A DNA stretch of 64,000 nt from Lamellibrachia columna (lineage: Eukaryota; Annelida; Polychaeta; Sabellida; Siboglinidae). Below the pieces are notes generated by a model. The model was not told the DNA's origin. It was given only the letters and a program-made list of their open reading frames with translations, and searched no databases. Of this stretch, positions 25,559-37,846 are shown piece by piece. The stretch lies in contig OY759266.1 in the NCBI GenBank assembly GCA_963662155.1, positions 60,060,510-60,124,509 of the forward strand. Direction: 5' to 3'. The translations under genes were made by a program, and so were the position numbers. Position 1 is the stretch's first letter. The number at the start of each line of letters is the position of its first letter.

Positions 25559-25847
25559 TGTATCACCTATCTTGTTTTGTGTCGCAAAGTGCGTCTCGTC
25601 TCCAGAACCACGCCGCAGGCATCAAACAGCAACACAGGAGAACATTGCAATTGCCGTAATTACAATCAGTGTCGATATGGGTGACGTCATCGCGATGGTT
25701 TCTGAGGGCAATACTCTTCTTTACAAAGAGAATAATCGCTTTTTTATGACATGCCGCTTAATGCGATTGTCTCTCCCACGTTGGTTTGCAATCGTGTCAA
25801 TAATTCCTGTCTGGGGAGGTTTGAAAGATCTCACGCCAGAGAAATTT

Positions 25848-26187
25848 GATGCTGACGTGTGATCGCTGTGTCTAATGCTGATGTATGATCGCTGTGTTTA
25901 ATGCTGACGAGTGATCGCTGTGTCTAATGCTGACGTGTGATGGCTGTGTCTAATGCTGACGTATGATTGCTGTGTCTAATGCTGACGTGTGATCGCTGTG
26001 TCTAATGCTGACGTGTGATCGCTGTGTCTAATGCTGACATTGATCGCTGTGTCTAATGCTGACTTGTGATCGCTGTATCTAATGCTGACGTGTGATCGAT
26101 GTGTCTAATGCTGACGTGTGATCGCTGTGTCTAATGCTGACGTGTGATCGCTGTGTCTAATGCTGACATGTGATCGCTGTGTATAAT
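25848..26187 (+). repeat. 26-bp minisatellite, about 13 copies
   Basis: Unit gatcgctgtgtctaatgctg plus acgtgt. Variants are mainly C/T or G/A changes at the cg positions (acgtgt, atgtat, acgtat, acatgt, acttgt). Confidence 0.92.
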
Positions 26188-26270
26188 TGTAACGCGACGA
26201 AAAATGTGGATCTGGTCGGAATAAAGGGCACCTGGTGGACACCCCGTGTATTGCAATCACAGTCCCACGG

Positions 26271-26765
26271 ACAGAACGTTAGCATTATTACGTAACCAGC
26301 ACAAGTGGATTAAAAGTGTGCGAGAACCGTCCAAGCTCCGTTTCTTGGTTGACAAATCACGAATTCAAATATAGTCGGGGCCTAACTTATCGTTTAACCA
26401 ATAAAATAATATCGCACCATATCCCACAAACATTGGCATATATACATAGGACATAAGGCATACGCACACAGGGCATACATACGTATAGGGCATGCGTATA
26501 TACATAGGGCATACATACATACATACATACACAGGGCATACGTACATACATAGGATATAGGGCATACGTACAATGGGCATACATACGTAGATAGGGCATA
26601 CATACGTAGATAGGGTATGCACACGCACACACGCACACGCACACGCACACACGCACACGCACACACACTTCGTGAAAAGAAGCAAGCAACCACATAAGGA
26701 ATAGCGTTCAACACACTAGCCTTTGAAACAGTAGACGTTGTCACACCAAGTCGTATGGCAGTTTA
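26271..26765 (+). repeat. tRNA-Thr-like repeat unit, copy 1 (degraded)
   Basis: Starts acagaacgttagcattatta, as copy 2 does at 26784. It carries a broken tRNA-like segment (agctccgtttcttggttgac ... tcacgaattcaaatatagtc ... ggggcct, 26333-26382) that has lost the anticodon arm. The 3' flank matches the minus-strand copy at 13.5-13.76 kb through cacaaacattggcat and gttgtcacaccaagt. Inside the flank an acatacata/gggcatac region (26440-26600) and a cacacgcacac run (26618-26668) are local expansions. Confidence 0.75.
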
Positions 26766-26783
26766 CTACCCTTTATAGTATAT

Positions 26784-26945
26784 ACAGAACGTTGGGATTA
26801 TTACATATCCAGTACTAGTGGATTACAGAGAGATGCGAGAGCTGTCTCTGCTCCGTGGCTTAGTTGGCAAAGCGCCTGTCTAGTAAACAGAAAATCACGA
26901 GTTCAAATCTCGTCGGTGCCTAACTTCTTATTTTGTTAAATGTTG
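26784..26945 (+). repeat. tRNA-Thr-like repeat unit, copy 2
   Basis: Second tandem unit, about 513 bp after the first. The upstream segment acagaacgttgggattatta, then agtggatta and gcgaga, is shared with copy 1 and leads into the better-preserved tRNA-like sequence. Similarity fades after ctaactt at about 26927. Confidence 0.75.
26849..26921 (+). tRNA. tRNA-Thr(AGT)-like sequence, probably a pseudogene
   Basis: 73 bases fold as a tRNA. D-arm region ggcttagttggcaaagc fits an A box. The anticodon loop ctagtaa puts AGT at 26882-26884. The T arm acgag-ttcaaat-ctcgt is perfectly paired and fits a B box. The pattern closely follows metazoan tRNA-Thr(AGT). The acceptor stem tgctccg / cggtgcc has mismatches at positions 1-72 and 4-69, and the anticodon stem has one. 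Together with its repeat context this suggests a decayed gene or tRNA-derived repeat. A tRNA covariance-model score would settle it. Confidence 0.6.
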
Positions 26946-27145
26946 AAAATAAAATAATCATGTTGACAAAGTTGGTTAGTCAGTTGTATTTACGCATATG
27001 CACAGGACATATTGATGTCATTTAATCGTTCAGAAGTTCGTTCGCTCCCAAGCGCATTCATTTCCGTTTTCTTGAGAAAAAACAGGTTTGAAATTTTCCT
27101 CCGACGGAGGGCAAAGTGTAAGGAAGCTTACCCCGAGTAAACTGG

Positions 27146-27383
27146 TTGTCTGATAACGGTTCGATGTTTTGATAATATGTTGGGTTGTCATCAGCATCAT
27201 CGGGTGCTATGTCTGTTGTTGTTGTTGTTGTCTGATAACGGTTCGATGTTTTGATAATATTTTGGGTTGTCATCAGCATCATCGGGTGCTATGTCTGTTG
27301 TTGTTGTTGTTGTCTGATAACGGTTCGATGTTTTGATAATATTTTGGGTTGTCATCAGCATCATCGGGTGCTATGTCTGTTGC
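27146..27383 (+). repeat. About 82-bp unit with (GTT)n, three copies
   Basis: Unit ctgataacggttcgatgttt, then tgggttgtcatcagcatcat and a tail tgttgttgttgttgt. The third copy lacks the long GTT tail. Confidence 0.9.
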
Positions 27384-27424
27384 AGGCGTAAGTTTTTTTG
27401 ACCGTTAATTTTCCACGATCACAG

Positions 27425-27572
27425 GTGTATTAATAGTAGTACCAGCAGTAGCAGCAACAGCAGTAACAGCAGCAGCAGCAGTAGTATCAGCAGCAGCAAC
27501 AACAGCAAGAGTAACAGCAGCAGTAGCAGTAGTAGCAGCAGCAACATCAACAGCAGCAGTAGTAGCAGTAGT
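27425..27572 (+). repeat. Imperfect AGC/AGT trinucleotide repeat
   Basis: Mixed agc, agt and aac triplets over about 150 bp (agcagcagtagtatcagcag and similar). Confidence 0.9.
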
Positions 27573-28816
27573 AGTAAAATCTTTATTTCACGATGCTGTC
27601 CACGTCACGGTCATAGCGTGATGTTCACTGGGCCGTCGCTCACACTCTCTTACAGCCACATGTATATTAGTTAAGATTATTGAAATCAAAACATTAGATA
27701 AGCAAAATAAAATATTAACAAATCCATAAAACATATAATTCGAAGAACACCAATCAATAGTCCTACAATGTTTTGTTTGATCACAAATCAAATTTTTTAA
27801 ATAAATAAATTAACTTCAATAAAACCATTAAATAAACCATCAATTTACAGTGTCTAAAACATCAACATTTGCCGGCATATCAAGTTTAACATGTTCACAG
27901 TGATATTTACAAATCCTTTTAAAAATGACAAATTCTAAGAAATTATAAATACATAGATAAATAAATACACTGAATTAAAATCGTACGTAAAAACATTTAT
28001 TTTACAATTATTGATAAAGTATCAGCATAATATATAAATGTGTACTGACATGTTTAAAAAGAACTCTTTTAACTGTTTAACAAGTCTTTCCTAGCCGGGT
28101 TGCTCGAGCACTGGGCACTTTAATTGTTTGTCTGCTTCTTTCCCCCTCAATCTTTCCCGTTGTCACTGGATGTTCTACTTTTTGCATTTTGCTTGTCTTT
28201 CCCTGACTTTGCACATCATACATACACAAACACGGACACACTTATGGTCGCACGCACGCACACACACCCACGCACGATTCCGTGTCCAACAGGTGCGTGC
28301 AAAGTGCGTTTTGTTGGCGCAGATTCCAGTTGTCTAGACTTGCCCAAAGCACGGTGCATTCTGCTCACTGTGAACTGTTTGCGGTAATAATTAGTACAGT
28401 TATAATTGGCCTTGACTCAGCCAACCGCGGTATGTGTCACACATATTCTGTTAATCATGCCAATTTGCACACGCTTAGCAGACTGATGTACCCCAGCAAT
28501 AAACCCCTGACCGTATGACCAGTGGTTTACGACGTTACGAAGTGTCATCACTAGGCCCACGTATTAACATCACGAACATCGTCTAATTCATGACCTACTT
28601 GCTAATTACTCAACATGACGCACCGCGGCCCACTCGCTGACAGAACAGTGGACACAAGTAGACATCGTGGCTGTATGATGACCGAAGCTCGTATGAAGCT
28701 CCGGGTAGATCTTGGATGGTCAGTGAAGGTTAGACAACGCCTACGATGGTAGTTAAGATGCCTAAGTCTGATTACCACTATGGGAAACAATGGTAGTTAT
28801 ATATGTAGCGTACGGA
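27573..28816. other. AT-rich sequence, no gene seen
   Basis: Unrecognised. It contains a short mixed CA/CG stretch at 28215-28276 and no long ORF. Confidence 0.5.
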
Positions 28817-29678
28817 CCTGGGGCAGATGCATTACCAATGTATCTAGATAAGATACAGATACATTGAAAATGTCACAGACACAGATACATTAATTTTAAA
28901 TGTATCTAGATACAGATACAGATACAGATACAGATACATTCAAATGTATCTAGATACAGATACATTCAAATGTATCTAGATACAGAACCAGATACATTTT
29001 CGATACCGCTTTGAACACTGTCAGGGAAAACACACTGAATATGTATTTAATATTTAATTCAGGTAATATCATACATAGTATAATCACCAATCTGTCAGTT
29101 CAACTTTGTAATACCCATGGTTAAATAAATTTATCAAACCAATATAAGAGAGATGGTTTGATCTGTGTCAACTAGTAATACTGACATTGACATGAACAGC
29201 TCACCTTTTATATGATTTACAAGGCAAACATCAAAGTAAACTCAATTGCTATGATGTTGTTTGATGTTTGACATGTGTCACTTCATGATCTGCTCAAGAT
29301 TTCCATATGAATGACTGAGTTATCCAAATGGCTTCGCTAGTTGCTTTTAAAAACATGAAACAAATATAATTACTAATTATATAATCATCAATGAAGTAAT
29401 ATTCCTTCATCAACATTTTTTAACTACTCCAGACTGTGAGTAATTAGTGGCTTCTCTATCTAATTGCAATTCACCAATGGAATATTTCCAGCAAAATCTG
29501 TGATATACATTGTATCTTAAATGTATCTGAAAAGTATCTGAAAATTAAGATACATCGCCACTCTATCTAAATACAGATACAGATACTTTTCATTTTGAAC
29601 AAAAGTATCTAGATACAGATACTTCGAAAAATGCATATAGATACAAAAGATACAGATGCACGATGTATCTGCCCCAGG
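28817..29678. mobile_element. 862-bp MITE-like element with terminal inverted repeats
   Basis: The left end cctggggcagatgcat and the right end (reverse complement cctggggcagatacat) are inverted repeats of 16 bp with one mismatch. Just inside both ends lie many copies of gtatctagatacagatac, a partly palindromic subterminal repeat. The middle is AT-rich with no transposase. This is the architecture of a non-autonomous DNA transposon. hAT is plausible, but I do not see a clear 8-bp target duplication, so the superfamily is open. Confidence 0.8.
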
Positions 29679-29917
29679 TCTGGTAGCGGAACGTACAAGA
29701 CATGTTTTCTTTGCAAGAGACGTTGCAGTTGTTCGGTTATAATGGTTCCTGTTCGTACCTTGCGTTTCGGAAGTGTCTTAATTGGCATATTTAGCTGAAT
29801 TGACGTGTCTTGGGACGAAGTGCGATGTTTGTCTAATAATAGGCGCACATTATACATTTTTTTCGAAACGGTCTAACAACGGTTGAGCCGACCAAATGAA
29901 CGCGCGAATCGATTTTT

Positions 29918-30430
29918 AGTGAGTTGCGGAGCAGCGCACATTGCACGACTCATCCAGTTTTGTTAAGTTACGGACCAGCGTACATTGCACGACTCATCCA
30001 GTTTTGTTAAGTTACGGACCAGCGTACATTGCACAACTCATCCAGTTTTGTTGAGTTGCGAACCAGCGTACATTGCACGACTCATCCAGTTTCGTTGAGT
30101 TACGGACCAGCGTACATTGCACGACTCATCCAGTTTTGTTGAGTTGCGGTCCTGCGTACATTGCACGACTCATCCAGTTTTGTTGAGTTACGGACCTGCG
30201 TACATTGCACGACTCATCCAGTTTTGTTGAGTTACGGACCAGCGTACACTGCACGACTCATCCAATTTTGTTGAGTTGCGGACCTGCGTACATTGCAAGA
30301 CTCATCCAGTTTTGTTGAGCTGCAGACCTGCGTACATTGCACGACTCATCCAGTTTTGTTGAGCTGCAGACCTGCGTACATTGCACGACTCATCCAGTTT
30401 TGTTGAGCTGCAGACCTGCGTACATTGCCG
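29918..30430 (+). repeat. 44-bp minisatellite at the 5' end of a LINE RT fragment
   Basis: About 11.6 copies of gagttgcggaccagcgtaca plus ttgcacgactcatccagttttgtt. The last unit runs straight into aaaatcatggaacat, the KIMEH block of CR1-like RTs. The segment before KIMEH in that family (the NYRPVSLTC region) plausibly gave rise to the unit. That derivation is an inference from weak similarity. Confidence 0.88.
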
Positions 30431-30523
30431 GCTCAAAATCATGGAACATCATGGAACATGTCTTGTACCACTCAATCATGGCTCATCTTGATAAAAACAA
30501 CCATCTAACATGGTTTCCGCGCT

Positions 30524-30600
30524 AAGCATTCATGTGAAAGTCAGTTACTAAGCATTCATGTGAAAGTCAGTTACTAAGCATTCATGTGAAAGTCAAGTAA
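30524..30600 (+). repeat. 26-bp unit, three copies, encoding KHSCESQ
   Basis: aagcattcatgtgaaagtca plus gttact repeated. KHSCESQ is the conserved (K/R)SCESQL block after the first RT motif, so the unit is native LINE sequence. Confidence 0.9.
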
Positions 30601-30975
30601 CCGTTGACTCTCTTGCAAGATCTGTTGACAACCATAAACAGGGTACAACATAAGGCAAGCTTCGAGGTCCTAACATGGGATGCTGGTGTGATAGAATCAG
30701 AGGAGGTAACTGCATGTATGAAGGAGAGAGCTGAATGGCGAGCCATCAAATCCCGAAGTCTTTCAACCAGTTGATGATGAGGATAAACGGACAGATGTTC
30801 GAATCCTAGGTATCTCCAAAGTTTTCGACACTGTCCCTCGACAGAGGCTCCTTCTCAAACTAAAACACTGTCGTCCAGTGAAAGACATGGCGTTGGATCA
30901 GTTCTTGGCTTACGAATAGGACACAGCGGGTAGTAGTTGACGGTGATGCTTCACACAACATTCAAATGTGTTCCG

Positions 30976-31106
30976 GTGTTCTCCAGGCACTGTGTTCCCC
31001 GGGCACTGTGTTCCCCAGGCACTGTGTTCCCCGGGCACTGTGTTCCCCAGGCACTGTGTTCCCCAGGCACTGTGTTCCCCAGGCACTGTGTTCCCCAGGC
31101 ACTGTG
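30976..31106 (+). repeat. 16-bp minisatellite built from the RT GVPQGTV motif
   Basis: About eight copies of gtgttccccaggcact. A single copy encodes GVPQGTV, RT motif B. The flanks (a CSGVLQ-like entry and a VLARLMFILYV exit) place it exactly there. Copies vary at ccAgg/ccGgg. Confidence 0.92.
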
Positions 31107-31825
31107 CTTGCAAGGCTCATGTTTATATTATACGTAAGTGATATTGGAAAAACATTACTTCCCACATTAAACTATTTGCTGATGACTGTCTGCTGTTGAG
31201 GACAATTGAAAGTGACATAGTTACTCTTCTTTTATGGAAAACCCACATCGACATCATCACATCTAAAGCAAATAAAACTATCGGGCTAATGTAAAGTGCT
31301 CACAAGAAACAAAGGTGAAAACATACACCACCCTCGCCAGGCCTAAGCTCCAATGTTCCTCAGCTGTATGGGACCCATATTGTAAATGTCAAAATAATCA
31401 AATGAAAATATCAAACGCAGGGCTGCTTTTTGTTCTGCACGGTTATTCTAGAGAATGCAGTGTTACTAGCCGCTGTAGAACTCCTCCGTGCAGGCTTAAC
31501 AGATACAAATACTCATTTGTGCCACTGTCCATTAAACAACTCAACTCATGATGCCTGCTGCAACAGTGTCACTTGTCGTTCCTAGCATAACTAGTAATGT
31601 GTATGCAATGTATATATTATCTAATCATTATTTATGTGTGTATTTATTTTTAGTATTATTACTATTATTTTTAGTCTGTTTCACTGTCTACTTATCTGCC
31701 GCTTTTATAGATTGGTTTTATGTATATTTTGCAGTCATGTCTGTTCTTAACCGAGACAAATTTCAAAATTTCATTGTTGCGACAGTAAAGAATTATCTTA
31801 TCTTATCTATCTTACTAGTATGTTG

Positions 31826-32165
31826 TCCACACTTAACTGGCCGACCCTCCAAAAATAGCAGTTTCAAGTTTCAAGACTGTCGGTCTTCCACAAAGCTTTA
31901 CACCATACAATCGCCGTCACCTTGCCAGACTACCTTACACGTCTACTCACCACACTAGATCGAGCGATTGTCATCAGTTCTTCCCCCAACTGTTAAATCC
32001 GACGTGTTCTAGTGTATTGTCTTTCCACGCACAGTTACAGACTGGAATTCCTTAAGCCCCAACATTTCCAACAATGAAACAACCTCCAGTTTTAAAAGCA
32101 GATTAGAAAAAAACTTTGTTACTTTTACCCGTTGTTCATGTAAATGTGTCAAATAAACAAAACTC
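31826..32165 (+). mobile_element. Second LINE C-terminal fragment
   Basis: Translation from about 32030 reads VTDWNSLSPNISNNETTSSF then KSRLEKNFVTF, the conserved C-terminal end of CR1-like ORF2 proteins, ending at TAA about 32155. The upstream part is frameshifted. It is a different family from the preceding element. Confidence 0.75.
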
Positions 32166-34180
32166 GCAATAAAAGTTGAGTAATGTACGTCTAACTTTAC
32201 ACACAACTCACTGCACATAACCTAATCCCTTTGACCTTTGTAGGTATTCAAAATGACAACAGTAGTATAACTACTGACGACATAGCGTCTGATAACCCTG
32301 TGCCTGACAAGATAATGCCTGACAACCTAATGCCTAAAAACCTAGTGCCTGACAAATTCGCGCCAAACGACCTCGTGTCTGACAACGATGAGCGACTTGT
32401 AAATGGTAGAGATCTGACACAGAACCATAATCTACTTTCTACAATCTGCTGGTATTCCTGCACCGCCGTCTGTTGCTCGTCCTGCTGGTTCCTGCACCGC
32501 CGTCTGTTGTTCGTCCTGCTGGTTCCTGCACCGCCGTCTGTTGCTCGTCCTGCTGGTTCCTGCACCGCCGTCTGTTGCTCGTCCTGCTGGTTCCTGCACC
32601 GCCGTCTGTTGCTCGTCCTGCTGGTTCCTGCACCGCTGTCTGTTGCTCGTCCTGCTGGTTCCTGCACCGCCGTCTGTTGCTCGTCCTGCTGGTTCCTGCA
32701 CCGCCGTCTGTTGCTCGTCCTGCTGGTTCATGCACCGCCGTCTGTTGCTCGTCCTGCTGGTTCCTGCACCGCAGTCTGTTGCTCGTCCTGCTGGTTCATG
32801 CACCGCCATCTGTTGTTCGTCCTGCTGGTTCCTGCACCGCCGTCTGTTGCTCGTCCTGCTGGTTCCTGCACCGCCGTCTGTTGCTCGTCCTGCTGGTTCA
32901 TGCACCGCCGTCTGTTGCTCGTCCTGCTGGTTCCTGCACCGCCGTCTGTTGCTCGTCCTGCTGGTTCCTGCACCGCCGTCTGTTGCTCGTCCTGCTGGTT
33001 CATGCACCGCCGTCTGTTGCTCGTCCTGCTGGTTCCTGCACCGCCGTCTGTTGCTCGTCCTGCTGGTTCATGCACCGCCGTCTGTTGCTCGTCCTGCTGG
33101 TTCATGCACCGCCGTCTGTTGCTCGTCCTGCTGGTTCCTGCACCGCCGTCTGTTGCTCGTCCTGCTGGTTCATGCACCGCCGTCTGTTGCTCGTCCTGCT
33201 GGTTCCTGCACCGCCGTCTGTTGCTCGTCCTGCTGGTTCCTGCACCGCAGTCTATTGCTCGTCCTGCTGGTTCATGCACCGCCATCTGTTGTTCGTCCTG
33301 CTGGTTCCTGCACCGTAGTCTGTTGCTCGTCCTGCTGGTTCATGCACCGCCATCTGTTGTTCGTCCTGCTGGTTCCTGCACCGCCGTCTGTTGCTCGTCC
33401 TGCTGGTTCATGCACAGCCGTCTGTTGTTCGTCCTGCTGGTTCCTGCACCGCCGTCTGTTGCTCGTCCTGCTGGTTCCTGCACCGCAGTCTGTTGCTCGT
33501 CCTGCTGGTTCCTGCACCGCCGTCTGTTGCTCGTCCTGCTGGTTCATGCACCGCCGTCTGTTGTTCGTCCTGCTGGTTCCTGCACCGCAGTCTGTTGCTC
33601 GTCCTGCTGGTTCCTGCACCGCCGTCTGTTGTTCGTCCTGCTGGTTCCTGCACCGCCGTCTGTTGCTCGTCCTGCTGGTTCCTGCACCGCAGTCTGTTGC
33701 TCGTCCTGCTGGTTCCTGCACCGCAGTCTGTTGCTCGTCCTGCTGGTTCATGCACCGCCATCTGTTGTTCGTCCTGCTGGTTCCTGCACCGTAGTCTGTT
33801 GCTCGTCCTGCTGGTTCCTGCACCGCCGTCTGTTGTTCGTCCTGCTGGTTCCTGCACCGCCGTCTGTTGCTCGTCCTGCTGGTTCCTGCACCGCCGTCTG
33901 TTGCTCGTCCTGCTGGTTCATGCACCGCCGTCTGTTGCTCGTCCTGCTGGTTCCTGCACCGCCGTCTGTTGCTCGTCCTGCTGGTTCCTGCACCGCCGTC
34001 TATTGCTCGTCCTGCTGGTTCATGCACCGCCGTCTGTTGCTCGTTTTGTATCCATTATTTATGCGATTGCTTCTACTGCACCAATTATTAAACTGGATGT
34101 TCTTGCTCATTTGGAAGGCATGGATCGTTTGAAAGATGAACAATTCACATGTCTGACAAGTATGCCTTTATTTGTTTGAA
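32166..34180 (+). other. Open region around the 34-bp array; possible repeat-containing exon
   Basis: The frame is open from 32231 to 34132 (633 codons). Upstream of the array lies an acidic stretch with about five degenerate pentamers (VPDKI, MPDNL, MPKNL, VPDKF, APNDL). Just before, ttgacctttgtag/g at 32232-32244 could be a splice acceptor. After the array, another frame (ending at 34179) reads SIIYAIASTAPIIKLDVLAH then LEGMDRLKDEQFTCLTS, which looks more protein-like than the array. Since all three plus frames of the unit are open, continuity through the array proves nothing. I recognise no family. Confidence 0.3.
32453..34044 (+). repeat. 34-bp minisatellite
   Basis: About 47 copies of gttcctgcaccgccgtctgt plus tgctcgtcctgctg. 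Variants are ttcc/ttca, gccg/gcag/gcca and tgctcg/tgttcg. Three units make 34 codons, giving a pseudo-periodic protein (PAPPSVARPAGSCTAVCCSS and so on) in every plus frame; minus frames are also open (MHEPAGRATDGGAGTSRTSN). Confidence 0.94.
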
Positions 34181-34718
34181 ACTATTCTGTATGATAACAA
34201 CAAATTGGCTTAATATGTCCACGACAATTCACATTGGTGTTCGAACGATTCTGACTGCAATTGGTTGAAAGTACTGTGCCTTAGATCAACGTAACCTTGG
34301 ATACCATAAACACAATAACCGATTTACATTACTTTAACGTCAATATCGCCTTTTGAGCCAATACTGATCAACGGTTCTGCCTTTTCAAAGGCGCTGATCT
34401 GCCATGTTCACAGCACGACTCTGATTTCACTATATTTTGTGCCAGTTTCATGTTGCTATAGTTAATATCACAGACGAGGTTTCGTATGCCACGCTACGAT
34501 ATTACAGCCGCCTAAGCCAGCAGTTGAATACATCGCCATACACTCACTCTATTCACAAAAAAGCAAGTGCGAGATTATTAGTTATTGCATCAGAAAAACT
34601 CTCCTGTCGTCCGGAGTCTTGAAAATGAAGATTAACTCGGTTATCGATTTTATATCAACGGCGTTTTGAATTAACCCGGTTTATCATTTACGACCTTTAC
34701 AACTGTCTTGCGTCACTG
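34181..34718. other. Unique sequence, no gene seen
   Basis: No supported feature. Confidence 0.5.
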
Positions 34719-34976
34719 AGTAAACTTACTGTTCATTGAGTCAACTTACTGTTCACTGAGTCAACTTACTGTTCACTGAGTCAACTTACTGTTCACTGAG
34801 TCAGCTTACTCTTCACTGAGTCAACTTACTGTTCATTGAGTCAGCTTACTCTTCACTGAGTCAATTTACTGTTCACTGAGTCCACTTACTCTTCATTGAG
34901 TCAACTTACTCTTCAATGAGTCAACTTACTCTTCATTGAGTCAACTTACTCTTCACTGAGTCAACTTACTCGTCTT
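34719..34976 (+). repeat. 20-bp minisatellite, about 13 copies
   Basis: Unit cttactgttcactgagtcaa with tgttca/tcttca and cactg/cattg variants. Confidence 0.93.
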
Positions 34977-35136
34977 CTTGTTAAAGTCCTGGATGGTCGT
35001 TCTCTTTCTGCCTAGTTGTCCTGTTTTGGCTGTTTGTCCTGTTTCCGACTGGTCGTCCAGTTTCTGTTTAGCTGTCCAGTTTCTGGCTGGTTGGTTTAGG
35101 TTTTAGGTTTAGTTGCACCATGTTGAAACTATACAA

Positions 35137-35690
<554 letters not shown>

Positions 35691-36216
35691 GTCAAATACG
35701 ACAGTGGCATGACAGCGTCAACTGCGGACAAAGACAGCTCGACCACATGCTACTGCACAACCACTGACCACTGCACTGTACTTCTGTAGTTACAGTAAAC
35801 TGCCCTAAATAGTCCGATTTACCCTCCAGAAATGTTGCATCATGAACTGGTAACGAACTAATATCCACTCTGGTAAACATGAAGTAATCATTTAGGTTTT
35901 CCGCCATTAAAAAACCTTGTGATATTATATTACCAGCACTGTCTTCTAGAGGTCCAACCTTGTCTCGTGCGTTTTATTTACTCCTGGTATATGCATAAAA
36001 ACTCTTGCTGTCATTTTTTATGTTACATGCTAAGTTTTGCTCATAGCTTCTTTTAGATTATCTGATTTCAGTCGTAGCTGCATTAAGTGCCTCTTTGTAA
36101 TTTGTGTAATCTTCATCATTTCTGGTACGCCTATAAACCCTCCACGTAGTTTGCTTGTACATACTTTTTCTAACAGCTTCTTTAGACAAGTGTTTCTTTC
36201 TAGACCGTTTTCCTCA
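35691..36216 (-). mobile_element. CR1-like LINE fragment, linker between endonuclease and RT
   Basis: The minus strand reads blocks typical of the ORF2 linker in order: RNTCLKKLLEKVCTSKLRGG (about 36200), RLKSDNLKEA (about 36060), ARVFMHIPGVNKT (about 35985), then MAENLNDYFMFTRVDIS (35907 downward). No RT follows, so it is a fragment. It may belong to the family of the 62-63.8 kb LINE. Confidence 0.7.
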
Positions 36217-36367
36217 TTTGTTCAAGGGAACACATTGATCAATGATACTTCTGTGTAACGTCTTTCCTTTGGTCTCTCCGTGACCTGGGACATTTGTTCA
36301 AGGGAACACATTGATCAATGATACTTCTGTGTAACGTCTTTCCTTTGGTCTCTCCGTGACTTGGGAC
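36215..36367 (+). repeat. 76-bp direct duplication
   Basis: catttgttcaagggaacaca ... gtctctccgtgac-tggga repeated head-to-tail with one difference (acctgg/acttgg). It begins at the edge of the LINE fragment. Confidence 0.92.
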
Positions 36368-36689
36368 ATTGCCTCTCTTATCGTGTATCATGTTGAGAAA
36401 TATCGAATGCAACAACCCAACACTTATATAATTTCTAGGCAATGCAGCATTACGCCTAAAATATATTATTTCACGTGGTTCAGTGAACATTGCCGCTTAA
36501 TACTTAGAAAAATAGAAACAATCCAGGATATAACAGTTCAATCGTACTGTACAATTAGCGTGGACTACAATCCAATATGAATCTGGTACACGCTGTGTTT
36601 TTGTCGCCAGTAAGCCCTACATAACATGAAATAATCTACAAATTAATTACTGCTGCTTAATGTGGCAAACATTAACGTGAATTGCTGTC
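36368..36689. other. No gene seen
   Basis: Unique AT-rich sequence. Confidence 0.5.
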
Positions 36690-37637
36690 GTTTACACTGA
36701 CACACGGCTTGGAGACGTTTACACTGACACACTGCTTGGAGACGAGCCAAACATTCCCGGTGTTTAGTCTACACGTTTACACTGACACACGGCTTGGAGA
36801 CGTTTACACTGACACACTGCTTGGAGACGTTTACACTGACACACTGCTTGGAGACGAGCCAAACATTCCCGGTGTTTAGTCTACATGTTTACACTGACAC
36901 ACGTCTTGGAGACGTTTACACTGACACACTGCTTGGAGACGTTTACACTGACACAATGCTTGGAGACGAGCCAAACATTCCCGGTGTTTAGTCTACACGT
37001 TTACACTGACACACTGCTTGGAGACGAGCCAAACTCTCCCGGTGTTTAGTCTACACGTTTACACTGACACACTGCTTGGAGACGAGCCAAACACTCCCGG
37101 TGTTTAGTCTACACGTTTACACTGACACACTGCTTGGTGACGAGCCAAACACTCCCGGTGTTTAGTCTACACGTTTACACTGACACACTGCTTGGTGACG
37201 AGCCAAACACTCCCGGTGTTTAGTCTACACGTTTACACTGACACACTGCTTGGTGACGAGCCAAACACTCCCGGTGTTTAGTCTACACGTTTACACTGAC
37301 ACACTGCTTGGAGACGAGCCAAACATTCCCGGTGTTTAGTCTACACGTTTACACTGACACACTGCTTGGTGACGAGCCAAACACTCCCGGTGTTTAGTCT
37401 ACACGTTTACACTGACACACTGCTTGGAGACGAGCCAACCACTCCCGGTGTTTAGTCTACACGTTTACACTGACACACTGCTTGGAGACGAGCCAAACAT
37501 TCCCGGTGTTTAGTCTACACGTTTACACTGACACACTGCTTTGTGACGAGCCAAACATTCCCGGTGTTTAGTCAACACGTTTACACTGACACACTGCTTG
37601 GAGACGAGCCAAACATTCCCGGTGTTTAGTCTACACG
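36690..37637 (+). repeat. 58-bp minisatellite with nested 27-bp sub-repeat
   Basis: About 12 regular units (cacgtttacactgacacact gcttggagacgagccaaaca ttcccggtgtttagtcta). In the first 300 bp the 27-bp part cgtttacactgacacactgc ttggaga is itself doubled or tripled in each unit, giving longer compound units. Confidence 0.92.
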
Positions 37638-37800
37638 GATTTCACCGGAGTTAATATTATCTCTCACAGTATTAGAATAATATTCCATTTGCTGGTCCGA
37701 CCCCATATGCTGGTCACGGAACGCTGTGTTGGCATTACGCCGGACACTGACCTTTGCCCTTAGCTCTGGTCAAGTGTAGGCCCGCCAACTGCCTGGCGGT

Positions 37801-37846
<46 letters not shown>

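Larger units (their letters stand above)
30425..31825 (+). mobile_element. CR1/Jockey-like LINE relic with several internal arrays
   Basis: Blocks in order: KIMEHVLYHSIMAHLDKNNH (about 30440), KHSCESQ tripled (30524-30600), ISKVFDTVPRQRLLLKLKH (motif A region with Ala-Phe changed to Val-Phe, about 30812), the 16-bp array at GVPQGTV, LMFILYVSDIG (about 31118), the catalytic-motif region YLLMTVCC (frame-shifted FADDC, about 31170), ARPKLQCSSAVWDPYCKCQN (about 31335) and RYKYSFVPLSIKQLN (about 31502). A 3' UTR ends in a ttatcttatctt tail (31794-31815), a typical simple-repeat LINE terminus. Many stops and frameshifts. Confidence 0.85.

Noticed and set aside
26365..26744. Overlapping minus-strand ORFs rich in Cys, Val, Tyr
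   Set aside because: They translate the acatacgta and cacacg simple repeats inside the tRNA-like unit.
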